Source: Perognathus longimembris pacificus (Eukaryota > Chordata > Mammalia > Rodentia > Heteromyidae). Taken from it: DNA of 64,000 nt. Below the pieces are notes generated by a model. It had not been told where the DNA came from. It ran no database searches and saw only the letters and a program-made list of their open reading frames with translations. Numbering within the stretch: position 1 is the first letter of the stretch; every line of letters starts with the position of its first letter. The position numbers and the translations under genes were made by a program. Where the stretch lies: NCBI RefSeq assembly GCF_023159225.1, contig NC_063161.1, forward strand, positions 120,132,958 through 120,196,957, in the 5' to 3' direction. This document shows, one piece after another, positions 46,728 through 61,700 of the stretch.

Positions 46728-49700
46728 CTGAGGAAGTAAAGAAAAGAACATATGGGCAATAAGCAATAGGCATTGGGCAATTTGGAGGCAAGAGGGCAAA
46801 AAGAGGGGGTGTGTACTAAATATGGAACCAAGGGATAAATACTGGTATTCACAATAGATAAGCCCTATATCACCAACTGTACCAAACTATCATTTATTCC
46901 ATCTGTTTAGTCAAAGGCATATTAAACTTTCAAACATTCTCAGAGAATAGATCTCTTCGTTTTATACCCTATAAAATAATTCTTGCTTTCACTATATTAC
47001 TAGGGTAGGAGGGTAGGGGGAGATAAAATTTCAAGACTCCTTTAATAATTACTGAGTCAATGGAAAGTAATACCACTTAGGAGGTGTATGGAAACTCAGG
47101 GAAAGAAATAACAAAATTTATTTAAAAAGAAACAAATATATACAAAGGATAATAATCTTTTTTTCTTTCTGATTATATAATTATAGAAGGGCATTGTTAT
47201 TGGCAAGTATAGGATTCCAAGGAAACCCCCTGCAGAGCAAAAATCGTGAATGCTCAGGGTACAGATTACAGTACTACATTGGGAATGCTTGACTCATTTT
47301 TCCCCATACAACTGTCCAACTTCCACTAAGCACATGCACCTTTCAACATACCTAAAATTTTCACTTAAACATATTCACTTTTATCTTACTTTTGTGTGTT
47401 GATTGCTTTTGGAGAGGTAGATTCTCACACAACAAAGGGCAGGGAACCACTAAGCAGATTACACAATGTTTTTTAAACAAAACAGGCAATAATGTGGAAC
47501 TTTCTCCACATCAAGTCAGTTTAGTAACACATGAACAACAATTTAAAACTTTTGGTTTTGAAAATTCTTTGTATCTGTGAAAGTTTCTTTTTTAATTTAC
47601 TGTACTTGGTCAAAACTACATGTAATAAATCTGTGAATAAAGTGGCTTTAAGGTATTAACTTTTTTGAAAGCATAGGAACCCAGAAAGAGAACATAGAAA
47701 CCATTTACAGTCTACCAAAAGATCCCAAGTACTTTCTGGAGGGGTTCCAGGCTTCTGGGTGCTGGCAGTATTTTGTTGTTGTTCATTTTTGGTGTTGGTT
47801 ACATGTTCACTTCGTAAAAATTCATCAGCCATACATGTTATTACACTTCTAATCAGAAATGAGTTTATTATTTTTAGTTGTATTCAGTTACTGCCCTGGG
47901 TATTTGGGGAGAGATAAGAAAAACAAAGGGTTCCTTTATTTCCCCATGTGGAACAGTGACACTTTATTTCTTATTGTATTGACTCCAACCTACAGAAATG
48001 ACATGTTGGCAGTGGTGATTAGCAGGGAGTATTTGCAGTACAATATGTCTGAAATTTTGAATGTGAAGGCTATTGGTTTGTGAGTGCTTTACCATGTAAA
48101 CTATCATTCTATTTCCCTGTTTACCATCAATTTCTTCCCAGAAATAGATGTCATAAGTGGGCAGTGTTTTTAGAAGGGAGTGCTATGGCATAGGAAATGG
48201 AGATGGACCAATTTTAGAGAGCTTGGTGAGACAGGAAGGACAGGGTAAGAAAATACTGTGACAATAAACACTAGGCAAACATCTCTTTCTTTATTTGCCT
48301 CTGTTCTCCCTTTCTATCACTCACTTCTGATTCCCTTTAGTTCAGTTACATTAGCATATTAACTGTAAATATCTAGTCTATGATTTATTCAATGAAGTTT
48401 TAGATTACCTAATGTCACACTGAAAAACTGCAGAGCTAAAATTTTAATCTTCTCTTTTTACAATTAATTTTCCTTCAAACATTTGTAAGTTATTCCCTGT
48501 GGGTCAATGGCTCTAAACAGAAAAAGTGATCCTGATTCCTAATAACATTTTTATCATCCACAGAAGCATAAAATACAAATTAAACCTCAGTCCGATTAAT
48601 TGTATAATTCCAGACTAAGCCTACTACTGCTTATCTAATTTTTAAAACTAATTTTTGGAGACATAACTATAGCTTTAATAGTAAAACAAATTACTCCAAT
48701 TGTGGAATCACGACAGACAATTCAAACTACCTCAATATACACTTACTCCTTTTTAAATTTTTTAAATTGTCTTTAAGTAGTTGTACAAAGGAGGTGCCAT
48801 TTAATAAAGTAGTTAATGAATACAATAAATCTTGATCTATGTCATCCCCTTTAAACTTTTCACCCCCCTTTGATGCACCCTTTCCTTTACCTTCCTAAAT
48901 ATTGTGGTATACATAATGAATCCTTGACTGCCTTCGTATCCTCCCTCCCTTCATTCCTCTACCCCTCTCCCCTTGGCCCCACCATACTCTCACATGTACC
49001 CATTTCTTGATGCTTATTTTATTGGGTTTTGGCCTAATCTTTCTAAAAAATTATGCTATTTATTTGAGTCTGCAAAGAAGCTCTTATACTTCAATCAATT
49101 CATTTGTAACCACTTGCGTACCCCTAACATATTTACCTATAAATTTATTCCATTTAGTACAGATGAGGGAAACCATGCAACCTTTGTGTCTCCGGGTCTG
49201 GCTTACAACACTTAATATAATTTTTTGCAAGTCTTTCTATTTTCTTACAAATGGTACAATACTATTGTTTTTAATGGATGAGTAAAATTCCACTGTGTAT
49301 ATGTACCACATTCTCTTAATCCATTTATCCACTGAGAGGCATCTGGGCCAATCCCATATCTTGGCTATGAGGAATAGTGCTGAAATGAACATGACTGTGT
49401 TGGTGGCTTTATTGTAACCTTGTTTGCATTCTATTGGATAAATGTCCAGGAATAGAATTTCTGGGTCATGGGGTAGTTCTATGTTTATATTTTTGAGAAC
49501 CCTCCATACTGCTTTCCAGAATTGTTGAACAAAGTTACATTCCCACTAACAGTGTATTAGCATTCCCTTCTGGCCATATCCTTGACAGCATTTGTTGTTT
49601 GTTTACTTGAAAGTGGCCATTCTAACTGGGGCGAAGTGGAATCTCAGTGTTGTTTTGATTAGAATTTCTTTTAAGGCCAGAGATAGCATTTCTTCATGTG

Positions 49701-52700
49701 TCTATTGGCCATTTTCACTTCCTCTGGAAAGTCTCTCTTTAAATCATGAGCCCATTTATTAATTGGGTTGTTTCTCTGAGGGTTTAATTTTTGATGATTT
49801 AATTTTTTGAGTTCTGAGTATGTTCTGGATTATTAGACCCTAGTCTAATGTATAACTTTTACCCATCTCCCATTCTATGGGCTTTCTATTTGCCTCTTTT
49901 TCTTTACCAACTGAAGCCTGATTTCCAGAGAATGGCCACACCTAGGGCAAATACTTGCTTCTCAGATGCATCTGGAGCACTACACAGACACTATCAGTTG
50001 CTTGTCAGAAGTTGCTGGGATTGCAGGAAATTTGTCAGAAAGGTTTAACAATAACTACATGTCTTTTGCACATGGTCTGTCTTTCCTTCTATCTGTAATG
50101 AATGTAATGCTTGGAAGATTGGTAGGTGTCTTACCTTCAAGGGAATGAATGAAACATACAAAAGATGGCTGAACAGAAATAAGAGTCTGGCTGAACAGAA
50201 ATAAGAGTCTGTGTCCTCAGTGGCTACTTTAAGCTGTAAAATTGACTGAGGGTGCCTAACCTTAAGACCTATTGCTATATGTTTAAAAGGAAGTAGGAGG
50301 CAACCTTCCTTGCTTCCACTATTGGATTTTTGGTTCTTTTATTAGAAGGGACGTGATCAATTATGGTTAAAGTACATAATTCATATATATCATCACCATT
50401 TATCAAATGAGATCTTATTTGTAACACTAAAAGAGTTAAAATGAATACTAACTTGTTTTAGTAAATTTTTTGAGAACTTTGAATAAGCCATCACATACAT
50501 CTACATCCACAGAGACACAATACACAGGTAGGTCCACATACACAAACCTTTCATGGCAGTCATAAACTTAATATATATTTAATATTGAGATTTCTGCTAT
50601 GTTATGTAGAAAATCTATGGGCTTAGGGGAAATTCCAAGATGATAACCAATAGCTTCTTCTGAGCTGCTGTGTTTTTGATTTTAAGCAATGGTGACAGAT
50701 ATCAAAAAGATCCAAATTCCAGTTCTCTTCCTAGTCAGCTGCTAACAGGTACATGACAAAGCATTCTGAATAAGGATTTCTGAATTTGCTCAAATTCTGA
50801 CTTTTCTGTGTGTCTGAACAATATTGGAACATCATAGCATCTGGCACTCAATCTCTTCATCTGTAAAATGGGGGATAATGTTACATGGTCTACATACCAC
50901 ACAAGGATGTCAGAAAACCAAATAAGATTTGGCAAGTAAAGATTCCTTACTAACTACATAGATTCTCCAACTAGGTCCTTTTTCTTCCAGCATTTAATGA
51001 TTGTTAGTCATTTCATAGCATCAAAACAAATGAATCAAGAACAATGTAAAAAAACTGAAACTCCAAAATGGCTTACCTGAAAAAACTTTTAAAATAATTA
51101 TGGCAAAAGTGTTGAGGCTCAAGGGATGAAGGCAGAAGAATGAAGGAAGATAAACAGCGGAAATGATGGGCCGAAACTGCTCTGTGGGGATAATAGAAGC
51201 AGAGCCCTACATTTTCCCTTGAAAATGACAGGAAACGTAACCTTTTTTAGAAAAGAGTTTTCTCTGACTCAATATCACTGCCTCACACTCATTACTTAAT
51301 AAATAGAAAAGTTGGCAATAGAAACTGCTTCTAGCAAAAAGGAAAAAAGAAAGAAAAAGCCACTTAATTTTTAGAGCAAATAAACACTTCTGCCACTAGG
51401 AAATTTAGTAGGTCATCTCAGGTTCCACCTTGAGGGTTTTGAGGGTTCCTAAGCCAGCATCCCACATCACCAGCAGGCCCCACCCTGCCTGCAACCACAC
51501 GCACACCAAACTATAGAGAAGATCTGATAAGTTTGGTGGAATGAACCTTGCATTTTTACACAAGCCTAAAAGTCTGCATGAAGGTGGATGCAGAGACTGA
51601 CTGAAAGGAATACTAGTGGCAGCATTTGGGGCCTTTGGGACTATCTGCCAAAAGGAACAGCAGCCATGGTTTGAGTTATTAGAGCATGTATCCATGTCCT
51701 CAATTAAGTAAAAGCCCCATAAAGAAAAATAATTGCACATTTCTTTCCAGGAATCCTGATAGCTAGAGCATCAGAAACACATTAAGATGCTTCATTCCAA
51801 AGACACAGGCCACAAAACCTGAAAACACCTGCTAATCCCCCTCTGACTGCACTTGGCCTTTCTAAAGAAAGATCCTCTCTGCTGATGTAATGTGGCTTTA
51901 CCTTGGACTCATAATGCTGCATTGTGGTGCAAGCATAATGCTCGTGCAAAATAATAATAGAAGACTGAACCACTGCAGGTAAGAAAAGCATGCAAAGGCC
52001 CAGGATACACATGGGTATTGGGAAAGGAGTTTGTGTACACTGTTTAACTCATTCTTAAGATGATGGTTGCTGTGAAAACATTTGTGATGGATTATTTCCT
52101 GCCACATCAACCTGTTAGGGGATACCACATAGGCAGCTGTCTTTTTTTTTTCTTAACAGGGTAAGATTCACTTGCTAAATCTGTGGCTCACTCTGGTAAA
52201 TCTGGTTTCTCATGACACAACAGGTAAAGGCATTGTTTTCAATCTGATCACATTTTAAAATACCAGCAGAGTTCTTTCCAGAGGAGTCATGAACAAACAT
52301 GGCTATAAGTGCTTCCACCTAGAGCAGAACAAGTTTGGGGCACTTAGATTTTTTTTGCTGGTCGATGAGGAAACCCTACTATCTCAGAAAATTGTATTCT
52401 TCTCTGAGTTAGGAGGCAGGCCATCAGACCCCAGTGTACAGAAGTACTATGACATGACAAGTAATTTCCTAGGATGAAGGAAACCATTTTGAGTAGAATT
52501 CTTCTCAGGCAGAGTTCTCTGTTGTTAGGAGGAATAGGATACCACTCACCTCTCAATCAATAAAGATAATTCTTAAAGAGAATAGTGAGTAGTATCCCAC
52601 TTGACAAACTGTCCTCTATGAAAATGCTGTTTTTTCTCAGATACTTTTTTTTTCTTCCAGAGTGGGATACAAATCCAGGTTAGAGGTGATTTGCTGGGGA

Positions 52701-55700
52701 AATTAGAACTGCTCAAACCTGCTTTGAAAAGCAATATGGATCATGCAGTTTAAAAAGAGGAATCAAATTATTAATCAGTCCTAGGAACTCACATCTCCTG
52801 CTTTGACTGTGTCCAATATGTTTTTACCCTATAGAAAAATGGCTTAAAAACACAGAGTCCCTCCTAATCCAATGCTTTTTTGCTCATTAGGTACTGAGAG
52901 TATGGACATCATTCTCTCAGAGTAAAAGAGCTCTATTAACCACTTTCTGTGAGCCAAATAAATTGGTCAGACGATATTTTGGCATAGAGAAGCACAGGTC
53001 AAGGATGTCATCCTGGACCCATCAGAAATTTGGCTTCAGGTGCTTGATCCTACTGGGGAGAGTGCATGTAGACTTTGTAGATGTGGATGTAGTTCGTGAG
53101 ATGAGCAGTTCTCCAGGTGGAGAATAACATTAGTCCTCAATAGTACCATGTTTTACAATAGGAATTAATTAAGCAGTAAACCATGACAGGACATGCATCA
53201 TGGTATCATAATCACAAGCCTCAGCTGCATTATAAGGCAAAAGGCCAAAGACTGAGAGCTTTCAACTGGCCTGGGAATGCAATTAGGGTGAAATGCTTTG
53301 TGCCCTGGAGTGCCTTTATGCCAGGTTAAAAATTCATAGATATTACTCTCTCCCTCTAGAATACTAAAATAATCCACTTGGATGGAATTCTGAAGTAAGC
53401 CACCTCCCCTCACAGTGTTTTTCCCCAAGGTCAAAATAAAGGAGAACATTAAATTAGAAATACCAGTAACATCCCAAGATCCTACCCAGTAGCCTACTAT
53501 CCTTGAATCACTGATAGTGCTTTCTCTATAAGAGTATCACAATCCTTCCCAAATACCTGCCTTATCCTCCTGTGAGATCACAATTGAAGCCCAGATTGGG
53601 CATTAATGGCTTCAGTGGGGAACTGTTCTACAGTGGGAAAATTCAATGTCTCTACTGAACATGTACAGATTTTTTTCTTTGTCATTATTCTCTAACCAAT
53701 ACAGTATAACAATGATCTCCAAAGCATTTACATTCCATTTGGGATTATAAGTAAACTAGAGATGTTTTAAAGATTCACAGACTATGTATAGGTTCTAGGT
53801 TAATAGTATGCCATTTTATTACAAGGGAATTGAGTATCCTGGCAGCTGGTATTGACAGGGAACCAATGCTCGGCTGACACAGAGGTAACTATTCCTACAG
53901 TCACAGATGACTTAAGTTAAGCTACACAAATCTTATTTCTCTACTTACACTTGGTTAAAAGAAATGCAAGATCTGGAAGTTATCCACAATTAAAAATCAC
54001 TGGTCTTATGCCTCCATGTAGCTGTGTTTACATATGAACAAGGATGTTAGTTAAAAGAAAGTCTTGTTCACCTTTTAAAAAAAAGAATCATAGGTCTGTA
54101 ATCCGTCTTTTTTTCCTTCAAAAGACTAGGAGTGATTAAAAGCTTACCAGACCACAAAGGCAACAATAAATTTAAGCGTATGCACTTATATATTTAAGCA
54201 AAAGCATATACAGAATATAAACGTCACTGTCCGCTATTAGACATTTAAAATAATTCACAGACAGCTGAGATAGATTAAGTACTAGTTTACAGTCATTTCA
54301 AAGGAGTAAAAATATTAAAATGAAACAATCTACAAATCACCCTGGAATTTGGAATACACAGTCTTCTTGGGTGTTAAAGAAACTTTATTTTATCAATAGC
54401 TGCTGTCCATGCAATAAAGTATGTACTACAACTGTAGAAAAACTAAAGTCCACTCTTATCTTCTCAAAACATCACATTGTACTAATAGAAGTTGCCTCAC
54501 TCTACAGGCATTCCATAGTTGAGTTCATAATAATAGACTGTACGGTGTCCAAGATAAGGGAAATGAAGAAAATATTTATTTTCCTTAGAAAAGCATTGGC
54601 AAAAGGTTACTAAATTGAATCACAAATGTTTACAGCACTTGATTCAAATCCTTATCACTGATTTCCCATGAAACCAGAAGCCTGGTCCCAAAGGTTTGTG
54701 TACTCCAGGGACCACCTCCCAGAGTGCGGAAATGAGGGAGGGAGAGAATCACCATAGACCCTCAAAGTGGAATTCTGGAAGAGCCTCAGAAATGAGAATC
54801 CTCCCCCAGTATGAGGCTCACTCTGATTGGGTGTAGCCTCAAAGTTTCCCCATACTCCCTCTGGGCAGACTAGACCTGGAAGTTTCCAGCAAAAGTTGTG
54901 CTAAAAAGCACTTCTCACCTGCTGCAGAATGTGTCTTTCCCTCAGTGTCATTAACCTTCTGTGAAGCTCTACCAACTCGTCTAGGTATGCCTGAAAGACA
55001 AGAGTGTGCCCCCAAAGAAATGCTTTATTAAGTAGTTAATAAATAAGTAAGTACGTTCAGCAGCTGGCAGGTCATGATTCTGTTAATCCACAAACTGTGT
55101 GGATTCAGTGTCCACAGACCTCTGCCAACATAGTCTGTGGGCCCAACTTTAGCCTTTACTTTTTTAGCACACCAGCCTGCAAATAAGGAAGGGAAGCAAT
55201 TCTCACACCGATTTGCTCTCAACAAATTAAAGTGAGTACACCTACCTTCCCCCAACAAGACCTCCTCAAGGTGTAGGGGAAATTCAATGAACACATTATC
55301 ACAGGTTTACTTTTGTTTTTTAATTTATATATGTTTTTAATTTTCAGAAGGTTTTTGACAAAGAGCCTAAGTTTGAACATGAAAGTAGCAATGTGCATTC
55401 CTAATTATGTTAGGAAAAATTCCTAATGAAAAGAGAAAAAGGGCTTCTTAAGGAAAAAAAGGCTTCTACCTCATGCCAAACACTGCTAGTAAACAAAGCT
55501 AGCAAGTGTACAAAGAACACAATAATATCTTATAAAAACACACCAGTTGTCAGTGGCTCAAACTTGCAAGTCTAGCTACCCAGGAGACTGAGATGCAGGG
55601 GATCGAGGTCTTAAGCCTGCCAGTCAGAGCAGTTAGAAAGCCTTCATCTCCAAAAACAGCAAAAGGGGCTGGGAGTATGGCCTAGTGGTAAAAGTGCTTG

Positions 55701-58700
55701 CCTCTTATACATGAAGCCCTGGGTTTGGTTCCTCAGCACCACATATATATATAGAAAAGGCCAGAAGTGGCGCTGTGGCTCAAGAGGTAGATGCTATCCT
55801 TGAGCAAAAAGAAGCCAGGGACAGTGCTCAGGCCCTGAGTCCAAGGCCCAGGACTGGCAAAAACAAAAACACAAAAACAGCAAAAAAGCTGGGATAGAAG
55901 CATGACTCAAGTGTTAGAGCATCAGCCAAGTAAGCAAGCCATAAAACAAATGTGAGGCCCTAAATTCAAACCCTGGTATGGGAGGGGGGAGGGAGGGGGT
56001 TAAGAGTATAACACAGAAAAAACAGAGAGCATTACAAATTAGTATCTCATTTAAAGAATATCACTATAAGGGCAGAGAGGCATCTCTTTTCTATGTGATC
56101 AAACTAGTGAGGTCTTGTTAGCATAGGTAGGTGGGTGCTTCCAGGATTATTTAAATAGGGCAAAGGGAAGATTCCTGAAGTATTAAGGAGGTCTGTCTTC
56201 CTCCTGCAAGCTCTGCCCCTATCAGGTGGCTGATGTCCCACAAGGTCTTACAGTCAAAAATTCAGATGCTGCCCTGGGATTTAGATGGTTTGCTCACTTG
56301 TACCTGTGATTTCTGAGCCCACTACTTTGACCACAATCTTTGTATACTCCCACAATTGGATGTGATTGAAACCTTTGGCACTGTAGGTATCATGGCAAAT
56401 GGTAGCAGAAGGCTACCATCATACGACAACAAGACATGGAAAATGAACTACAAAGTACAGGGTTGCAGTGTTGTCATAGGGCATCTTGTGCTCTTCCAAT
56501 GAAGATGGAAAGGAAGACAGGATGCATAATACAGAAAAACATAAAGAAGGGAAGACTCCTCAGTGCTATAGCACTCACAGGAATAAAATAGAAACTTACC
56601 TTGTCACATTCACCATTCTTTATTTGCTTATCTGATTTGCTTTGCTTTATTGGACTTTTCACTTCAAGGATCTAGGGATCAAAGAGAACACTGTGTTAAA
56701 ATTTTATTTCAAGGGGCTGGGGATATGGCCTCGTGGCAAGAGTGCTTGCCTTGTATACATGAGGCCCTGGGTTCGATTCCCCAGCACCACATATACAGAA
56801 AACGGCCAGAAGTAGCGCTGTGGCTCTAGTGGCAGAGTGCTAGCCTTGAGCAAAAAGAAGCCAGGGACAGTGCTCAGGCCCTGAGTTCAAGCCCCAGGGC
56901 TGGCAAAATTAAAAAAAAAATTATTTCAAGAACCTGCTAGCGGGCTGGGGATATAGCCTAGTGGCAAGAGTGCCTGCCTCGGATACACGAGGCCCTAGGT
57001 TCGATTCCCCAGCACCACATATACAGAAAAAACGGCCAGAAGCGGCGCTGTGGCTCACGTGGCAGAGTGCTAGCCTTGAGCGGGAAGAAGCCAGGGACAG
57101 TGCTCAGGCCCTGAGTCCAAGGCCCAGGACTGGCCAAAAAAAAAAAATTTAAAAAAAAAAAAAAAAAAGAACCTGCTAGCTTGCCACCTACATAAACAAA
57201 AATATTCACTGAATGAAATGTTGGATAACAAACTTGCTTTCTGACTAGTATTTGTAGACCCTTTCTTCTTTTGTAATCTTACTTTTAGTGAGTAAATGGG
57301 CTGCTTATATATGAAATGCCGAGCCAAAACAATACACCTTAAAAAATAGTTAAGGATAGGGGAATTTATCTAAGTTTCTGAGGCTGCTTCTCATTGGTGA
57401 AAACTCTGTAATGCATATGTATAGCAGCTGTTATTCTGAGATTATAGTCCTTGTTGGCAGAAATGTTTTCCTGTTCATTCTGCTCTTTTGGCATGACTAC
57501 TAGTGCTTAGTGAGCTACAATTTTTTTTAAAGTCCATAAATGCCTTCTGTAATACCCAGTGTTCACATTCTAAAGTTACTCATATCTACTGAGGTGATAA
57601 AACTTTGAGAATGAAGGTGGCCATTAGTTACCCAGATGCTCCAACCTGTTATTGTCTAATTCCAGAAATAGAAACAAGACTATCTTCTTACAGTCATTTT
57701 CTGAAGAGAAAGGTAATCACATCATTTTAATGTGATATAATGACATAAGGTAAGACTCCAAGAGACTTTCCTTTTAACTGGACCAACTGCAATTCAACTT
57801 GTGAACCGTTCTGTATACCACTCAGAAGCTTTGGTAGGGAGTTATGTTTCTAATTAATAAGAAGGATAAAATTATCATTTAATAAATGCAGGTGATTTAT
57901 TAAACATGCTACTCCAAATCAAGAATTTTGAAATACTTTAAAATGGTCCTCATGTGAAATGACTATGAACCATTAATTAACACTTAAATTCATAATGATG
58001 AGTGTTTACAAATGTACATAAACATAAAGAGTAAAGCCTTTTGTTTTTTTCTTTATCACTTCTTTGCTGAGTTGTTATAATAGGAGATTAATATTAAGGA
58101 GAAGATGACAAAGAACTTACTTTAAGAAGTCTCATATTAATTCTATTTTTCCATTTACCACTTCTTGCCTTAATTCAACCCCAATTTTGTTCAGTCTACC
58201 TCATTCCATAACACCCAGAAAAGTTTAAGAATACATCCCCTTTTAATTGGAAATTGTAGTGATGAGAGCACAGGGTTGGGTCTCTAGTCCTATCATTTAA
58301 CATTGTTGATCTCAATAGATGAAATGAGAGGCTTGAACAAGATAATGCCCAGATTGTCATTCAGTATTATAGTTTTATTCTACTTGTTAAGTATTTTAAC
58401 TATTAGGATAAAACCAGGACATTCTAGAAATACTCCTAAATGGAAATATTTCTCTTTGATTGAGAACAATGTGTGACAGATAAACAAACATGATTCTACT
58501 AGTCTGTCCAGAGATTCACTCTCATTTCTTTAATGTTTAGATTACTAGTTTGATTGAGCTAACTTAAAATACAATGTTTTGGGCCACACAAGGAAATTAT
58601 TGAATAGCAGAGGCAAGACAATCATTCTTAATATGCTCCACTGTAAAGGAAACCAAACAGTCCTACATGCATTATTTCCCTCATCTCTATTGTTTTGGGA

Positions 58701-61700
58701 AATGACATCTCAAGGGGAAAATCAGTGCTCAGAGACACAGGAATAAGTAGGTCAGTAGATGGCACTCCTGGCTAACTCAGACACTAGGCTGGGTGATGTG
58801 GAGACAATATGCTGAGATTTCAGGCAGGAGTAAAAAACAGTGCCTGTCTGCCTTGAGCATTAGAGAACTGAATTTTGTTCCCATCACATCCCACCCCTCC
58901 CATGGCCCCATCCCCCATACTCATTGTGCCCTGGTTATCTGAGTGTCTGAGTCTGCTATATTTGCAAGGGAACTTTACAAACTAGGTTTAGAGAGTCCTG
59001 TAACCTTCTCTTCACAGCAGAATGTTTGGGCGCTTAAGTCCCACCCCACACATTCCGTAAGTGCTACAGCCCAGAAGGCCAAAACACATTGAAATCCTAG
59101 TTTCTTTCTTCTGAGGCTATGGTGGCAGGAACAAAAGCTCCGGGTGTCAGTGACCCGCCTCAAGTTACTGAGTGGCTGCCCAGACTGGGCTCAGTTAATC
59201 TTCCTTCTTTGATCTCTCCCTGCTCCAAAATAAACAGCTTTGTCAAAACCTCATTCTGAGAGAGCTGAGCCATGTTGAAGACAATTGTTTTATTTATGAT
59301 CACTTCTTATCTTTAGGGAAACGACTCCAGAATATAAAAGTATAACACCTTGTCTTCCACAGGCTTATTTCAAACCAGTTTAACTGGATAGACTCTTTTG
59401 AATTTCATTCAACATGCCTGGCAGGCTGATAGGTGATTTATGATATTCTGAATATTAACTTGAGTCCAATGGATCACTTCCTTCCTTCAAATCCACTCCT
59501 TCCCTCCATGCCATACTCTTGGCTAAGAAAGACCTGGTCATTTTGTTTCAAATTCACAACAATGAGATTTAGGGTTAAAAAAAGCCATCTCTGGTTAAAC
59601 TGGTACAATACTCTTTATTATTCCCTATTAAGCTGTATTGAGGGAAACAGAGCCACCCAGACTGAGATAAACCACTGATAGATATGGTAATCTCTGAAAA
59701 TGGACTAATTGTGATTAGTAGCACTTGTCTTTAATCAGAGGATACAGCTTGAAAATCACAATTTCAAGGTTATATTTTTCTGTATTCTTTTGTGAGAAAT
59801 GAAACTCAATTATTCAACAAACGAACTTCATGATAGATTTTTCAAGTTAATGATCATTAGTAGCTCCTAACAATACTCAGGCTAATTACTTGCTTTGTGG
59901 ATATGTGGCTCTCTGTTCATTTTTCCAGTATTTAGAAAATATTCAACTCAATTAATACCTTATCTTTTCCTTAGTCCATGGAAGATTTATGAGAAGGCAT
60001 CAGCCGATTCAAATGTGCCCAATGTTTAAATAAATCTTGAAAGATCATTTTGTAGACAGAGAATACTTGTTATGGTTTGTATGTGGACTGTTCCCCAAGA
60101 GTTCATATACTCAAGTCTGTATTGCTGGGAAGTTGAGAGGTGATGGGAAGTTAACTGGTGCAACCTAGTTTAAGGGAGCAGATTCTTTGCGAGCTATATC
60201 TTGTTCCAGTCCCTTCCCTTTGTTTTTGTATCACATTCACTTGGGGTGAGCCACTTCATTCTAGGACATGATCCTCACCATGATGTTTTTCCCACCTCTG
60301 GTGCAGAAAGAAGAGAGTCAGGTGACAACAGGCACAGCAGAAACCATTTCCTCCTTTAAAATTTTCCTGGGGTATCCGGTCAGGATGGAATGTGAACTAA
60401 CACAATAGGCCAAAGGCATGGGAGAAAGAAACTCGGTCTTCCCATTTCATAATTAGGCCATCTCAGTATGTTGCTATCCACTTTATTTGGTGTGAAATTT
60501 CAGACATGTTCTGAATCACCCCAAGTACTTCTCCTGCTTCTACTCAAATATAAAACTAAAAATGTATTCCAGAGTTAATTGTAACTGACTTTGAGGTCAT
60601 TAAGAAAATCTTGTACTCCATAGCATGGAGAATATGCATGCATTATTATTATATTTTAATGTTCCTAAATACTGACTGATACCTGATCCAACACTGTGAG
60701 TACATATGGATTTTATCATTATGTCTACAGGTGCATCAAAGAAGTGACATATAACCAAGTTCTACTGGTAGATTGATATATGATGTGTATGTAGTACTTA
60801 TACATTTGTTGAATAAGCATGCCAAAATCATTGGTATGCTATTTAATCAAATAAGGTAATTATTTCCTTCTTCCCTTCCTCCCTCCCTCCCATAGAGATA
60901 CCTTGACTTAAATTTAGGTCTTTGTGGTCTGACTGGGATTTTTGCTCTTAGCTGGTACCCTACCATTTGTACTATGTTTCCACTCTGGCATTTTTGCTGT
61001 TAACTGGAGGTGGAGTCTTACAGACTTTGCCTGGCTGATTTCAAACCTGTAATCATCAGGTCTCAGGTTTCTGAGTAGGTAGGATTACAGGCATGAACCA
61101 CAGTGCCTGGCTAGACAATTTTTTACCCTGTCCAAATTGATAATCTGGATCTTTAGTTTAGTTTTGTTAGGTAGTTAAAAAGGAATGACAAAAATTCTAA
61201 ACCATAGTTATTTCAAGACTACCTTCAAATACTTGAAGGACAAGAGGGGAGTTTGTTGGAGGCATATCTCCTCCTCAAATTCTGTCTCCATGGTAGCTGG
61301 GACAAATGCTGCAGGAATATACATATAGGTGAGGTCACAAAAGTACACACTATGCCCTTAACTCCTGCACTGTTGCTGCAGGAATCCTAATTCTGATCCA
61401 CCATCCACGAAAAGCAAAAATCAGGTCTAAAGAGACTTGAACAGATACAAAATATAAGCCAAAATTCTATAAAAATCTTTTCCCAGGTTCCACACAAGTT
61501 CATTAAAAAAAATCCTAAGTTATCTAGTTAGCCAGCTCAGTGATATCAACTGACTGGCCAGCATACTATGTCCTTCCTCTTTCTACTTTCCCCTGAAATG
61601 CTTGACTTGTGATAGGAGGCAGTTATGCCAGTGGAAGAGCTGGTCAGGCGAAGGCCATGGCTGACCACTGAGATGGGGAGAAGTAGGATAGCAGAGCTGG

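Larger units (their letters stand above)
46728..54918 (-). other. MLLT3: MLLT3 intron 10
   Basis: This is an 8.2-kb intron between exons 10 and 11, with GT donor at 54918-54917 and AG acceptor at 46729-46728. It holds an older L1 3' end (48760-49915) and a MIR-like fragment (50780-50940). The remainder is unique-looking AT-rich sequence in which I see no exon, RNA gene or recent repeat. Confidence 0.9.
54991..56599 (-). other. MLLT3: MLLT3 intron 9
   Basis: This is a 1.6-kb intron with GT donor at 56599-56598 and AG acceptor at 54992-54991. It contains a composite SINE split by a nested dimeric SINE (55548-55985). Otherwise nothing recognisable. Confidence 0.9.
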
